NCBI GenBank assembly: GCA_026392115.1
Contig: JAPLCQ010000146.1
Location: 1-43,609, forward strand
Source of the DNA: Armatimonadota bacterium
GTDB taxonomy: Bacteria > Armatimonadota > Chthonomonadetes > Chthonomonadales > CAJBBX01
Direction of reading: 5' to 3'
Length of the DNA: 43,609 bases
Part shown: positions 25,120 through 33,546 of the stretch, piece by piece
Position numbering within the stretch: position 1 is the first letter of the stretch
How the letters are laid out: the number at the start of each line of letters is the position of its first letter
Translations under genes and position numbers: made by a program
The notes under the pieces: generated by a model
What the model saw: only the letters and a program-made list of their open reading frames with translations
Database searches by the model: none
Told to the model about the DNA's origin: nothing

Positions 25120-26395
25120 CGGCCAGCCACTCCATGAGACCCTCCACGCGCTTCTGCCGGGCCTGTAGCCTCAGTGTACGCGGCTCTCGCAGCGCGAGGC
25201 GCGCCAGATCGCCCCCGTGGCGTCTGACCACGTCGCGCCACCGCTGGGCGTAGCCGACGGCTCCCTGCCCTGGATAGAGGCGGTCGATGGTCGCCCGGTC
25301 GGGGAAGAGCGCCGAAGCCGCCTGACGAAGTCCGCCCGAACCGGCGCGCCGGTCCGCCAGGTCGGCCGCTCGCGGGCTTACCCGAGGCGCCGCCTGCGAC
25401 CGGCCATTGCTGCCCAGTACGAGCCCCACGGCCAGCTCACAGCGACGCGCCGCCTCCTGATCGTGTAATGCGGGGACGAGGGCGGCCAACACGTCCGACG
25501 GAACCGGCGTGCCCAGCAGGTCGCGGCTGAGGGCCAGCGCCAGCCATGTCTGCCGAGCCCCGCGCCAGGCCCGCGCGGCCGACGCCAGCCGCTCCCAGTC
25601 GAGCCCGCGCCCCGCGCGGCGAACGACGGCATCGATATCACAAAGGCCGCGCAGCGTAGCCACGTTGCCGTCCTCGTACGGGTGGATCGCGGTATGGATG
25701 ACGGTCTGCTCCGGGCACATGAGGCGAAGATCGAGGTCGCCCGCCGTACCGCCGACGGCGGACGCAAGGATTTCGTCGGTGCGTGGCGTGAATGGCCCGT
25801 GGATGCGGACCAGCCGCCAGTGCAACTCCACCACGAGGCGCGGATCGCCGGTCTTATAGACGATCTCGTTGTCCAGTTCCAGCCGCCCTTGCGCCGGCCG
25901 GTGAGGCTGCCACCCGCACTCGACCATGGCGTCGTGACAGGCCTCCACGCGGTCCGGGGCGATGATCAGGTCCACATCGGTCATGGTGCGCGCGCCGGGG
26001 TCGCCGTAGACGTCCCATGCCAGCCTGAACCCCTTCAGCGCCACCGGATCGGCCCCGCACCGGCGCACCAGGGGCAGGACCGGACGCAGCAGATGCGCCC
26101 TGGCGAGATTGGCGGCGGCGGTGGCGGCATGGGCGATGCGCAGGGCAGCAGCCGCCTCGGCAGGCGCACCGACAACCTTCCCGGCCTCCGACAGCCGTGC
26201 GAAGGCGAGGCCTGCCACGCCGTGGCGGCGAGCTTGGGCGGCCATTTCGCGCCAGGCTTCGGGGTCCGAGGCCTCGTCGGGCAACGGCCCCCGCGCGAGC
26301 GCCGCCAGCAGCAGACTGTGCCGTCCGCGCTCGGTTCGGGCCTCGTCATCATCAAACGCCTGGGCCGCGGCGCCCTGCTCGCGTTCACTCAGCAT
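25112..26395 (-). CDS. Nucleotidyltransferase-fold protein (PF14907 type)
   Basis: A protein of 427 residues. The central part has the nucleotidyltransferase_5 signature: VALKGFRLAWDVYGDPGART at about 118-137 followed by MTDVDLII, with Asp140 and Asp142 as likely metal ligands, and a CGWQPHR turn. The following region (LVVELHWRLV, AIHPYEDG, LCDIDAVV) also fits the family. The biochemical role of this family is largely unproven; members often sit with PqqD-like proteins, S26-type peptidases and exporters in peptide or polysaccharide loci. Start: ATG at 26395 is chosen over an in-frame GTG at 26425; neither has a clear ribosome site. It is divergent from phoU (80 bases between) and overlaps the exporter gene downstream, so those two form an operon. 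Confidence 0.82.
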   Translation of the reverse strand: MLSEREQGAAAQAFDDDEARTERGRHSLLLAALARGPLPDEASDPEAWREMAAQARRHGVAGLAFARLSEAGKVVGAPAEAAAALRIAHAATAAANLARAHLLRPVLPLVRRCGADPVALKGFRLAWDVYGDPGARTMTDVDLIIAPDRVEACHDAMVECGWQPHRPAQGRLELDNEIVYKTGDPRLVVELHWRLVRIHGPFTPRTDEILASAVGGTAGDLDLRLMCPEQTVIHTAIHPYEDGNVATLRGLCDIDAVVRRAGRGLDWERLASAARAWRGARQTWLALALSRDLLGTPVPSDVLAALVPALHDQEAARRCELAVGLVLGSNGRSQAAPRVSPRAADLADRRAGSGGLRQAASALFPDRATIDRLYPGQGAVGYAQRWRDVVRRHGGDLARLALREPRTLRLQARQKRVEGLMEWLAGG

Positions 26396-26475
26396 GGCTA
26401 TCAGTATGCACCCATACGAGCGCACCGGCGAACGCGGGTATCCTACCGACTATCCGTAGCCCCAGGGAGATCAGA

Positions 26476-27153
26476 ATGTCGAACACGCGAACCCGATTTG
26501 AGAGCGGACTACAGCAACTGCGTGACCGGATCCTGGACATGGGCCTTCGCGCCGACGGCATGCTCGCCGATGCGATCCGAGCCGCCGTGGAGCAGGACGC
26601 GGACCTCGCCACGCAGGTCGTCCGCAGCGACCGCGAGGTGGATCGCGCCGACATCGACATCGAGACGGACTGCATGTTGCTCATCGCCCTGGAGGCTCCC
26701 GTCGCCAAGGATATGCGGCTCATCGGCTCGTCGATGAAGATCATCAGCGACCTGGAGCGCATCGCCGATTACGCCGTGGATATCGCCAAGATCGGCCGCC
26801 GATTGGCCCGCGAAATGCGCTACCAGCCCCTGGTCGACCTGGCCAAGCTCGGAGGCCGCGCCCGCGCCATGCTCCAGGAGGCTCTGAAGGCCTTCGTCAA
26901 CGGCGATGTGGCGCTTGCGGCCCGAGTAGTGGAGATGGACAACGACGTCGACTCGCTCTTCCACGAGCAGCGCGACTACCTGCTCGACCTCTTGGACCGC
27001 GAGACGGGGCACGGGTACGCCGGCGGCAACCTCCTGCTGGCCATCAAGTACTTGGAGCGGATCGGCGACCACGCCACCAACATCGCCGAACGGATCGCCT
27101 ACATCGAGACGGGCAACGCCGCCGGGGTTGCCGAGCCGCGCACGGGCGAGTAG
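26476..27153 (+). CDS. phoU: Phosphate signalling complex protein PhoU
   Basis: A protein of 225 residues made of two three-helix PhoU repeats (about 10-100 and 115-210). Each repeat holds the Asp/Glu-rich metal-binding pattern: DLERIADYAVDIA in the first and YLERIGDHATNIAE in the second. PhoU restrains phosphate uptake and two-component signalling through PstB and PhoR. Unusually for the gene, no pst transporter or phoBR genes are next to it here; it stands alone between two exporter loci. GGAG lies eight bases before the ATG. Its stop is eight bases from the convergent exporter pseudogene. Confidence 0.96.
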   Translation: MSNTRTRFESGLQQLRDRILDMGLRADGMLADAIRAAVEQDADLATQVVRSDREVDRADIDIETDCMLLIALEAPVAKDMRLIGSSMKIISDLERIADYAVDIAKIGRRLAREMRYQPLVDLAKLGGRARAMLQEALKAFVNGDVALAARVVEMDNDVDSLFHEQRDYLLDLLDRETGHGYAGGNLLLAIKYLERIGDHATNIAERIAYIETGNAAGVAEPRTGE

Positions 27154-27161
27154 CGAGCGCC

Positions 27162-28949
27162 TCAGCCCGGCGGAGCCGTCTCCACGGCTGCGCCGTCGGG
27201 GCCCGCCTCATCATCGGCAAACTGCAGGCCGTGGAGGCGCGCGTAGAGCCCCTTGCCCTGCAGCAGGTCGTGGTGCGTGCCGCATTCCACCACGCGCCCC
27301 GCCTCCAGCACCACGATGCGGTCGGCCCTGCGCACGGTGGCCAGGCGGTGGGCGATGACAAAGCAGGTGCGCCCGCGCATCAGCCTGCCCATGGCCTCCT
27401 GCACCAGCCGCTCCGACTCGGAGTCCTGCGCCGATGTGGCCTCGTCCAGGATCAGCACCCGCGGGTCGCGCAGGATGGCACGGGCAATGGCCAAACGCTG
27501 CTTCTGCCCCACCGAGAGGCGCGTGCCGCGCTCTCACACCTCGGTCTCGTAGCCCTGCGGCATGGCGGTGATGAAATCATGCGCGTTGGCGGCGCGGGCC
27601 GCGGCCTCGACCTCCTCGCCCGTTGCGCCGGACCGGCCGAAGGCGATGTTCGCGCGCACCGTGGTGGCGAATAGGAAGGGCTCCTGCGGCACCACCGCGA
27701 TGAGGTCCCGCAAGGCCCGCGGCGGCACGTCCCGGATGTCGACCCCGTCGATCAGCAGCGATCCCGCCGTGACGTCGTAGAGCCGCGGCAGCAGGGAGAC
27801 CAGAGTGGTCTTGCCCGAGCCGCTGGGGCCCACGAGCGCCGCGACCTCGCCCGCCGTAACGGTGAGGGAGACATCGTGCAGGACGTCGGGTTCATCCGGA
27901 TCGTACTGAAAGCCGACGTCGCGGAACTCCACCCCGGAAGCGCAGGGAGGGGCCAGGCGCGGCCGGTCGGGCTGAGGCTCCGACGGCGCGTCGAGAAACT
28001 CGAACACACGGTCGGCTGCGCCGATCGCCGCCGCCACCTGCGAGAAGAGGTTCACGAAGGAGCTGGCCGGGCCGAACAGCATGCCGAGCACGTTCAGGGT
28101 CATCACCACGTTGCCCGCGGTGATCTCGCCGCGGATCGCCATGCGGGCGCCGACCACCATGGTCAGCATCATGCCCACGGTGGCGATGATGCCGGTGACG
28201 GAGCCGTTCGCCGCGCCGAGCGCGGCCATGCGGACGCGGGCGCCGATGAGCCGGACCACCGAGGCCATGAAGCGCGCGCCCTCGTCGCCGGCCCGGCCGA
28301 AGACCCGCACCTCGCGCGCTCCGCTGACGCTCTCCTGCAGGACGTTCTGCACGCGCTCGGTCTCGTCTCGCGTCTGACGGCCCGCCGTGCGCAGCGCAGG
28401 TCCGAACCGGCTCAGGGCGACGGCGAAGAGGACGGGCACCGGCAGCCCGATGGCGGCCAGTTTGGGGCTCTGCACCACCATGATGGCGGCGGCGGCCGTG
28501 GCCGTCAGCAGGTTGGTAAGGATGTCCACCAGGGTCGACGAGTAGAGGCCCTGAAGGGCGTCCACGTCGCTCTGGACCACCGACATGACCCCGCCCGTGC
28601 GCCGGCGATCCAGGGCCGCCATGGGCAGCCGGTGCACATGGTCGAACAGGTCGCGGCGCATATCGGCTGCGGCCCGCTCCCCCGCAAGCGCGAACAGCCA
28701 CGACCGGCCGATCGCCGCCAGAGAGCCGAGCACCGAAGTCGCAAGGGCGACAAGCGTCAGCAGGTTCAGCCAGTGCAGCCGCTGGTCGGCCGTACCGTGC
28801 TGCGGCCACATCACCTTGTCGATCAGGTACTTGGTGAAGAAGGGCCACACGAAACCCGACGCGGTGACGATCAGGGCGAAGGCCAACGCGGCCAGCTGTA
28901 GCGCCCAGTGGGCGGCCATATAGCGCAGGGCTCGGCGCAGTGTCTGCAT
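27162..28949 (-). pseudogene. ABC exporter gene interrupted by an in-frame TGA before the signature motif
   Basis: The frame from ATG at 28949 encodes a half-size exporter: six-helix membrane domain, then Walker A GPSGSGKTT and a normal Q-loop (VPQEPFLFATTVRANIAFG). After 471 codons, at QGYETEV, an in-frame TGA at 27534-27536 takes the place where homologues have Gly (GYETEVGERG). Reading continues in the same frame with [19 protein letters not shown] (signature LSVGQ), Walker [13 protein letters not shown] and switch His in VIAHRLATV, to a proper stop at 27162. A single base change from GGA would explain it. As written, the product would lack signature, Walker B and switch and so be inactive. 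A fresh mutation or a sequencing error are the main options, as nothing else has decayed. Confidence 0.85.
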
Positions 28950-29161
28950 GGAAAGGCGCGATAGCTCCGTTCAGGGGTGAGGCTGAGGCGCGCTCACGGC
29001 CTTGATGCGGCCGCGGCACCGTCTAGATTACCCCGGCGGACCTGCGGCTCAGGGCCGCGGGCCCCCAATGCCAAGCCGTGATGGGCCGCTTGGCAGTAGA
29101 ATGGTAACCGGCGCGGGCCTCCCGGACCAGAGCCGGCGCCCACCACCCGATGGAGGAAATG

Positions 29162-29698
29162 ATGCGAAGTCACCCAGCGCCCGTCCTCGCCGCCTGCGCC
29201 GCGGTCGCCGCCATGGCCGTCCCCTGCGCCGCACAGAAGGCCCCGCGCAAGGAGCTGGAAAAGAGCTACTCGGCGATGGCCCAGGCCCTGAAGCGGCGCG
29301 ACATGGACGCCTTCATGAAGCATATGACGCCGGACTACCAGGTGCTGGGCAACGGCAAGGGCAAGGATGCCAAGACCTTCAAGGCGGAGATGGCCCTTCG
29401 GCTGCTGATGCTGAAGACGATCACCAGCACGTCGCTGACCATCACGGCCCTCAAGGAGACGAAAGACGGAGCCAGGGCCTCGGTGACGATGGCCGTGGCC
29501 GGCGTCCTCGCCACCGACCCGAAGCAGCCGCACACGCTCAAGAGCGTCTCCAAGCACGCGGACAACTGGGCGAAGACGCCCGAGGGCTGGCGCATCAAGA
29601 CGACCGAGCCGGCAGGTTCGCAGCTCTATGTCGACGGCAAGCCCTTCGACCCGAGCAACCCGCCCAAGCCGGCCGGAGCGGCCAAGCCCGGCAAGTAG
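29162..29698 (+). CDS. Secreted NTF2-like (SnoaL/DUF4440-type) protein
   Basis: A protein of 178 residues. Residues 1-22 are a Sec signal peptide ending near PCAAQ. The rest has the helix-helix-strand plan of the NTF2-like superfamily: KSYSAMAQALKRRDMDAFMKH, MTPDYQVLG, then strands with SLTITALKE and WAKTPEGWRIKTTE. A Pro/Lys tail (NPPKPAGAAKPGK) ends it. Catalytic function cannot be inferred; many such secreted proteins have none known. The ATG at 29162 is preferred because GGAGG at 29152-29156 is five bases before it; an in-frame ATG at 29150 would place that ribosome site inside the gene. Confidence 0.78.
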   Translation: MRSHPAPVLAACAAVAAMAVPCAAQKAPRKELEKSYSAMAQALKRRDMDAFMKHMTPDYQVLGNGKGKDAKTFKAEMALRLLMLKTITSTSLTITALKETKDGARASVTMAVAGVLATDPKQPHTLKSVSKHADNWAKTPEGWRIKTTEPAGSQLYVDGKPFDPSNPPKPAGAAKPGK

Positions 29699-29721
29699 CG
29701 GCCTGACCGGCTGACGCACCA

Positions 29722-29754
29722 ACGGCCGCCGGAGGCGATGGCCCCGGCGGCCGT
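29722..29754. terminator. GC-rich hairpin between convergent genes, probable bidirectional terminator
   Basis: ACGGCCGCCGG (29722-29732) pairs perfectly with CCGGCGGCCGT (29744-29754), an 11-base stem with an 11-base loop. It lies between the NTF2-like stop at 29698 and the stop of typA at 29788 and could serve both strands. No T run follows on either side. Confidence 0.5.
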
Positions 29755-29787
29755 CGCCGCATTCCGCCGACCCTGACCGCGAGCCGA

Positions 29788-31650
29788 CTACCGCTGGCCC
29801 GACTGCTCCCGGCGCTTCTCATCGCGCCGACGCAGGTTCAGGTCGAGAATCCGCTTGCGCATCCTCACGTTCAACGGCGTCACTTCGACCAGTTCGTCCG
29901 GGCCGATGTACTCGATGGCGCGGTCAAGGCTCATCTCGATGGGCGGCACCAGGCGCACCGCCACGTCGCTGTTGCTGGAGCGCATGTTCGTCAGGTGCTT
30001 GGCCTTGCAGACGTTCACCTCGAGGTCGGTATCGCGCTGGTGCTTGCCGACGATCATGCCCGGGTAGACATCGACGCCCGCGCCGATGAAGAGGCTGCCG
30101 CGCGCCTCGGCGTTGTGGAGGCCGAAGGCGGTGGTCATGCCGTCATCGCTGGCGATGAGCGAGCCGTTGCGCTCCACCGATAGTTCGCCCACCAGCGGCT
30201 CGTAACCCGCGAAGACGGTGTTGAGCACGCCCGTGCCGCGCGTCAGCGTGATGAACTCGGAGCGGAAGCCCAACAAGCCGCGGGTAGGCACGTGGTAGAT
30301 CAGGTTGACCGCGCCGTTGCCGGGGGCCTGCATGTTGAGCATGGTCCCGCGCCGGATGCCCAGTTGCTCGATGACGGAGCCCATGTACTCCTCGGCCACG
30401 TCGATCGTGCACTCCTCGACCGGCTCGCACATGGCGCCGTCGATCTCGCGATAGATCACCTCGGGCTGGCTCACCTGAAGCTCGTATCCCTCGCGGCGCA
30501 TGGCCTCGATCAGGACTCCCAGATGGAGCTCGCCGCGGCCGGAGACCACGAAGCTGTCCGGGCTGTCCGTCTCGTCCACGCGGAGGCTGACGTTGGTGTC
30601 CAGCTCGCGGCTCAAGCGCTCGCGGAGCTTACGCGACGTGCTGTACTGCCCCTCGCGACCGGCGAACGGCGACGTGTTGACCGCGAACGTCATGCGCAGG
30701 GTCGGCTCGTCCACGGGCGGCATGGGCAGCGTGACGGGGTTCTCGGGATCGGTCACCGTCTCGCCGATGTTGGCGTCGGCCAGGCCCGTGACGGCGACGA
30801 TCTCGCCCGCCTCGGCACAATCAACCTCGATGCGCTTGAGCCCCTCAAAGATGAAGACGCCCACGATCTTGCCCGAAGCGTGGACCCCCTCACGGGTGAT
30901 CCGCGTGATCGCCGTGTTCGGCTTCAGCGTTCCGGCGGCGATCTTGCCGATGGCGATGCGGCCCCGGTAGTCGTCGTAGTCGAGGTTGCTGACGAGCAGG
31001 GCCAGGTGCGCGGCTGGATCGCCGTGGGGCGCCGGAATGTGCTCGACGATCGTCTCGAACAGCGGACGCAAGTCCTCCAGCGGCTGGGCGAGGTCCGCCG
31101 TGGCGGTGCCGGAGAGCGCGTTCGTGTAGATGATCGGGAAGTCCAGCTGGCGGTCGTTGGCGCCGAGCTGCACGAAGAGGTCGAAGGTGCCGTCGATGAC
31201 TTCGTCGCAACGCGCGTCGTGGCGGTCGATCTTGTTGATGACCACGATGGCGCGGTGGCCGGCCTGCAGCGCCTTCTGCATCACGAAGCGGGTCTGGGGC
31301 ATGGGCCCTTCGACGGCATCGACCAGCAAGAGGACGCCGTCGACCATGCTCATCACACGCTCGACCTCGCCGCCGAAGTCGGCGTGACCGGGCGTGTCGA
31401 CGATGTTGATCTTGACCGCTTCCGACGGCTTGTCGGGCCGCTCCAGCGTGTGGTATAGGATCGCGGTGTTCTTGGAGACGATCGTGATGCCCCGCTCGCG
31501 CTCCTGGTCCATGGAGTCCATCACGCGGTCTGCGATGGTCTGATTCGATCGGTAGACGTTGCCTTGACGCAGCATGGCGTCAACAAGCGTGGTCTTGCCG
31601 TGGTCGAAGTGGGCGATGATAGCGATGTTGCGGATCGGCCTAGCGTGCAT
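29788..31650 (-). CDS. typA: Ribosome-associated GTPase TypA/BipA
   Basis: A protein of 620 residues, normal for TypA. The GTPase domain (about 1-200) has G1 AHFDHGKTT at 13-21, a switch region with RGITI, G3 DTPGHADFGGEVERV and G4 NKID. Domains II, III and V follow, and the C-terminal domain contains GLLGFRSEF and a basic end. TypA binds the ribosome and helps 50S assembly and growth under stress. Most homologues have Val in the G1 motif (AHVDHGKTT) where this one has Phe. ATG at 31650 is chosen because it starts directly at the conserved RNIAIIAH segment and has GAGG upstream; the frame runs on to 31731 without similarity. Confidence 0.95.
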   Translation of the reverse strand: MHARPIRNIAIIAHFDHGKTTLVDAMLRQGNVYRSNQTIADRVMDSMDQERERGITIVSKNTAILYHTLERPDKPSEAVKINIVDTPGHADFGGEVERVMSMVDGVLLLVDAVEGPMPQTRFVMQKALQAGHRAIVVINKIDRHDARCDEVIDGTFDLFVQLGANDRQLDFPIIYTNALSGTATADLAQPLEDLRPLFETIVEHIPAPHGDPAAHLALLVSNLDYDDYRGRIAIGKIAAGTLKPNTAITRITREGVHASGKIVGVFIFEGLKRIEVDCAEAGEIVAVTGLADANIGETVTDPENPVTLPMPPVDEPTLRMTFAVNTSPFAGREGQYSTSRKLRERLSRELDTNVSLRVDETDSPDSFVVSGRGELHLGVLIEAMRREGYELQVSQPEVIYREIDGAMCEPVEECTIDVAEEYMGSVIEQLGIRRGTMLNMQAPGNGAVNLIYHVPTRGLLGFRSEFITLTRGTGVLNTVFAGYEPLVGELSVERNGSLIASDDGMTTAFGLHNAEARGSLFIGAGVDVYPGMIVGKHQRDTDLEVNVCKAKHLTNMRSSNSDVAVRLVPPIEMSLDRAIEYIGPDELVEVTPLNVRMRKRILDLNLRRRDEKRREQSGQR

Positions 31651-31724
31651 GGGCACCTCTCGTTTGATAGCTACTAAGGATACCCGCACGCCGAGCAACG
31701 GCGCTGCCCGGAGCGGCGCGACAA

Positions 31725-31753
31725 AGCCCACGGCGATCGTCGCGCCGTGGGCT
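31725..31753 (-). terminator. Rho-independent-type terminator after the first PilX-like gene
   Basis: Read on the minus strand, AGCCCACGGCG (31753-31743) and CGCCGTGGGCT (31735-31725) form an 11-base perfect stem with a seven-base loop, followed by TTTGT. It starts 15 bases after the stop at 31768 and just upstream of typA. This is the best intrinsic terminator candidate in the window and separates the surface-protein genes from typA. Confidence 0.65.
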
Positions 31754-31767
31754 CGGTAAGACGTATC

Positions 31768-33087
31768 CTACTCGCCCCAAGCGTAACGCTTGTAGTAGTA
31801 GGCTCCCTTGGGCTTGAAGTACTCATTGCCGAACGACGCATTGTTCTGCGCGGTGATCGTATTCGCCACGCAGGAGCCGCGGAAGCCCAGATTGTTCTGG
31901 ACCGTCATGGCGCCGATGGGAGCCCCGTTGACCTTGTTGTAGGCATAGAGCCCCACGTTGCAGCTGAAGTTGTTCTGGCCGATCAGGCCGGCCTGCGTCC
32001 CGAAGTAGAACTTCACCGGCTTGTTCACGTCGTCGTTGGTCGTCTTGGTCCAGGTGACGTTGTTCTGGCCGGTCCAGCCGCCAGACCCGCCGCTGGGACC
32101 GAACCATATCGTGATCGGACCGTTGGAGTTGTCAAATGTCACCGAGACATTGTTCTGGAGCGTGGCGGATGTCAGGTAGTAGTTGGACCCACCGACCTTG
32201 CTTGGGAACCGCAGGGTCTTGCCGTTACCCAGGCTGATGGTCGTGGCGGAACTGCCTGCCGTCCCGTTCCGCACGATGGCGGTGTTGTCGTTGTGCGTGG
32301 CGATGTAGGCCAGGCCGCCGGGCGCCGTGGATCCCGAGTTGGGGTAGAGCTTCAGGGCGATCTCGTCAACCGTCGGCCAGGTGATCGCGTCGGTGTTCAC
32401 GACCTTGGTGAACGCGCAGTTGTTCTGCGACGTGATGCTCGCGCCGGGCCCGTTGAGATCAAGGTTGCCGCCATTGAATACAACATTATTCTGGATGGTG
32501 ATGGCGCCATTGGTTCCAGAGTGACCGGACACGATCACATTGTTCTGCGCCGTAAAGGCCGAGATCGCGTAGAAGACGTAATCGCCCGGCGGGGTCAGCG
32601 TCGTACCGTCCACGTCGATCGGCGCCTGTGCCTGGTTCGCCCTGACGGTGACAGAGCGCACGATGCCGTTCGACACGCCGAATGAGACGACCGTTACGCT
32701 GCTGCCGGGCTTCCCAACCGACCCGGCGAAGTAGCCGTTGCTCGATCCCGCCGGGTAGGGAGTGATCGCGTAGGTTCCGGCGGCGACCCCTGCCTTGAAC
32801 TCGGCGATGGTGGGCGCCACTCCGCCGGGGTACTGGTACAGCGGCGGAAGGCTCGCATATGTGGAGGCCCCGAATGTGAGCCTGCTGATGTACGCGTTTG
32901 CGCCGGCCTCGGCCAGATGGAGGGCGCGCTCGTAGTGCAACTCAGTTGAGGAGACCTTCAGCTCGCTGACGGTCTGGAGGCACGACGAGGATACGACTAT
33001 CGTGAGGCACGCCGACAGCATCACTGCGGCGACCAAGGCTGCGCCGCGTCGACTGCGGCCGCCTCTTGCCCGATCATTGTGAACCAT
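31768..33087 (-). CDS. PilX-N-type surface protein with eight QNN motifs (paralogue 1)
   Basis: A protein of 439 residues. The N-terminus (RRGAALVAAVMLSACLTIVV, then ELHYERALHLAEAGANAY) is typical of PilX/PilX-N pilus-associated proteins: a basic start, one hydrophobic helix and an Ala/Glu-rich helix. The passenger from about residue 165 holds eight QNN motifs at regular places (TAQNNVIVSG, TIQNNVVFNG, TSQNNCAF, TLQNNVSV, TGQNNVTW, IGQNNFSC, TVQNNLGF, TAQNNASF), each followed by a hydrophobic or polar strand pattern. Asn at repeated turns is typical of beta-solenoids with Asn ladders, so I infer a right-handed beta-helix exposed on the surface. It ends in YKRYAWGE. The start at 33087 has GGAG about ten bases upstream. 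Very close in sequence to paralogue 2. Confidence 0.8.
   Translation of the reverse strand: MVHNDRARGGRSRRGAALVAAVMLSACLTIVVSSSCLQTVSELKVSSTELHYERALHLAEAGANAYISRLTFGASTYASLPPLYQYPGGVAPTIAEFKAGVAAGTYAITPYPAGSSNGYFAGSVGKPGSSVTVVSFGVSNGIVRSVTVRANQAQAPIDVDGTTLTPPGDYVFYAISAFTAQNNVIVSGHSGTNGAITIQNNVVFNGGNLDLNGPGASITSQNNCAFTKVVNTDAITWPTVDEIALKLYPNSGSTAPGGLAYIATHNDNTAIVRNGTAGSSATTISLGNGKTLRFPSKVGGSNYYLTSATLQNNVSVTFDNSNGPITIWFGPSGGSGGWTGQNNVTWTKTTNDDVNKPVKFYFGTQAGLIGQNNFSCNVGLYAYNKVNGAPIGAMTVQNNLGFRGSCVANTITAQNNASFGNEYFKPKGAYYYKRYAWGE
31841..32547 (-). repeat. Eight in-frame copies of a CAGAACAAY codon block inside paralogue 1
   Basis: On the plus strand these read TTGTTCTG (one copy TTATTCTG), always at the same codon phase and always encoding Gln-Asn-Asn. 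The flanking codons vary, so the conservation is of the QNN triplet itself rather than of a longer DNA repeat. The spacing is irregular along the gene (roughly 45 to 250 bases), as expected if each copy marks one turn of a solenoid with variable loops. Confidence 0.7.
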
Positions 33088-33546
33088 GGTCAGCACTCTC
33101 CATCCGTAGGCTCTACACTCACGCACCATCGCCTTGAGCTGACGGTGCGGCTCCGCAGAACGCGCGGAGGCGTTGAGCGCACGGCACAAGAGGGACGCTG
33201 GGCGGGCGCATACACCTGCATATCACACGTTCTACCACGCAGAGTATACGAAGAGGGGTGGCCCAAGCCAAGGCGCTGCCGTACCTGACAAGGCGGCAGA
33301 GGTGCACCAGTGGTCCAGATGGCGGTGCGATACCGTCGGCGAGGCGCCGGCTACCGGTCGGCAGCGAACCGCCTTGGGGCTGAGGTCGCCCTGCGGCGGT
33401 CCGAACGGGTGATCCGCAACAGGACCCATGGTAGGAGTGCGCGGCAACAGCGCCTGATACACCGCGCCACGCTCACACCCAAGGAATCCAGACTTCACAG
33501 CCCGGCGGGCACGCTCCCGGCGGAGGCCCGGTGCGCCGCGTTTCGG
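33088..33546. other. 459-base intergenic stretch without a recognisable gene
   Basis: This lies between paralogue 2 and paralogue 1 of the PilX-like proteins. Apparent reading frames have no family features. It must hold the promoter and leader for paralogue 1: on the minus strand GTATACT near 33250 is the only hexamer resembling a -10 box, without a good -35. A small hairpin with arms CGCACC and GGTGCG occurs near 33124-33151. I see no RNA gene or known riboswitch. Confidence 0.5.

Noticed and set aside
27162-28949. UGA read as glycine (alternative genetic code)
   Set aside because: The TGA does stand where Gly is expected, but TGA ends many intact genes in the window, including the NapH-like, glycerate kinase and PqqD genes. 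A recoded genome would not use it so.
33088-33546. Possible c-di-GMP riboswitch ahead of the PilX-like gene
   Set aside because: A short hairpin is present, but the conserved core of known c-di-GMP aptamers could not be found on either strand.
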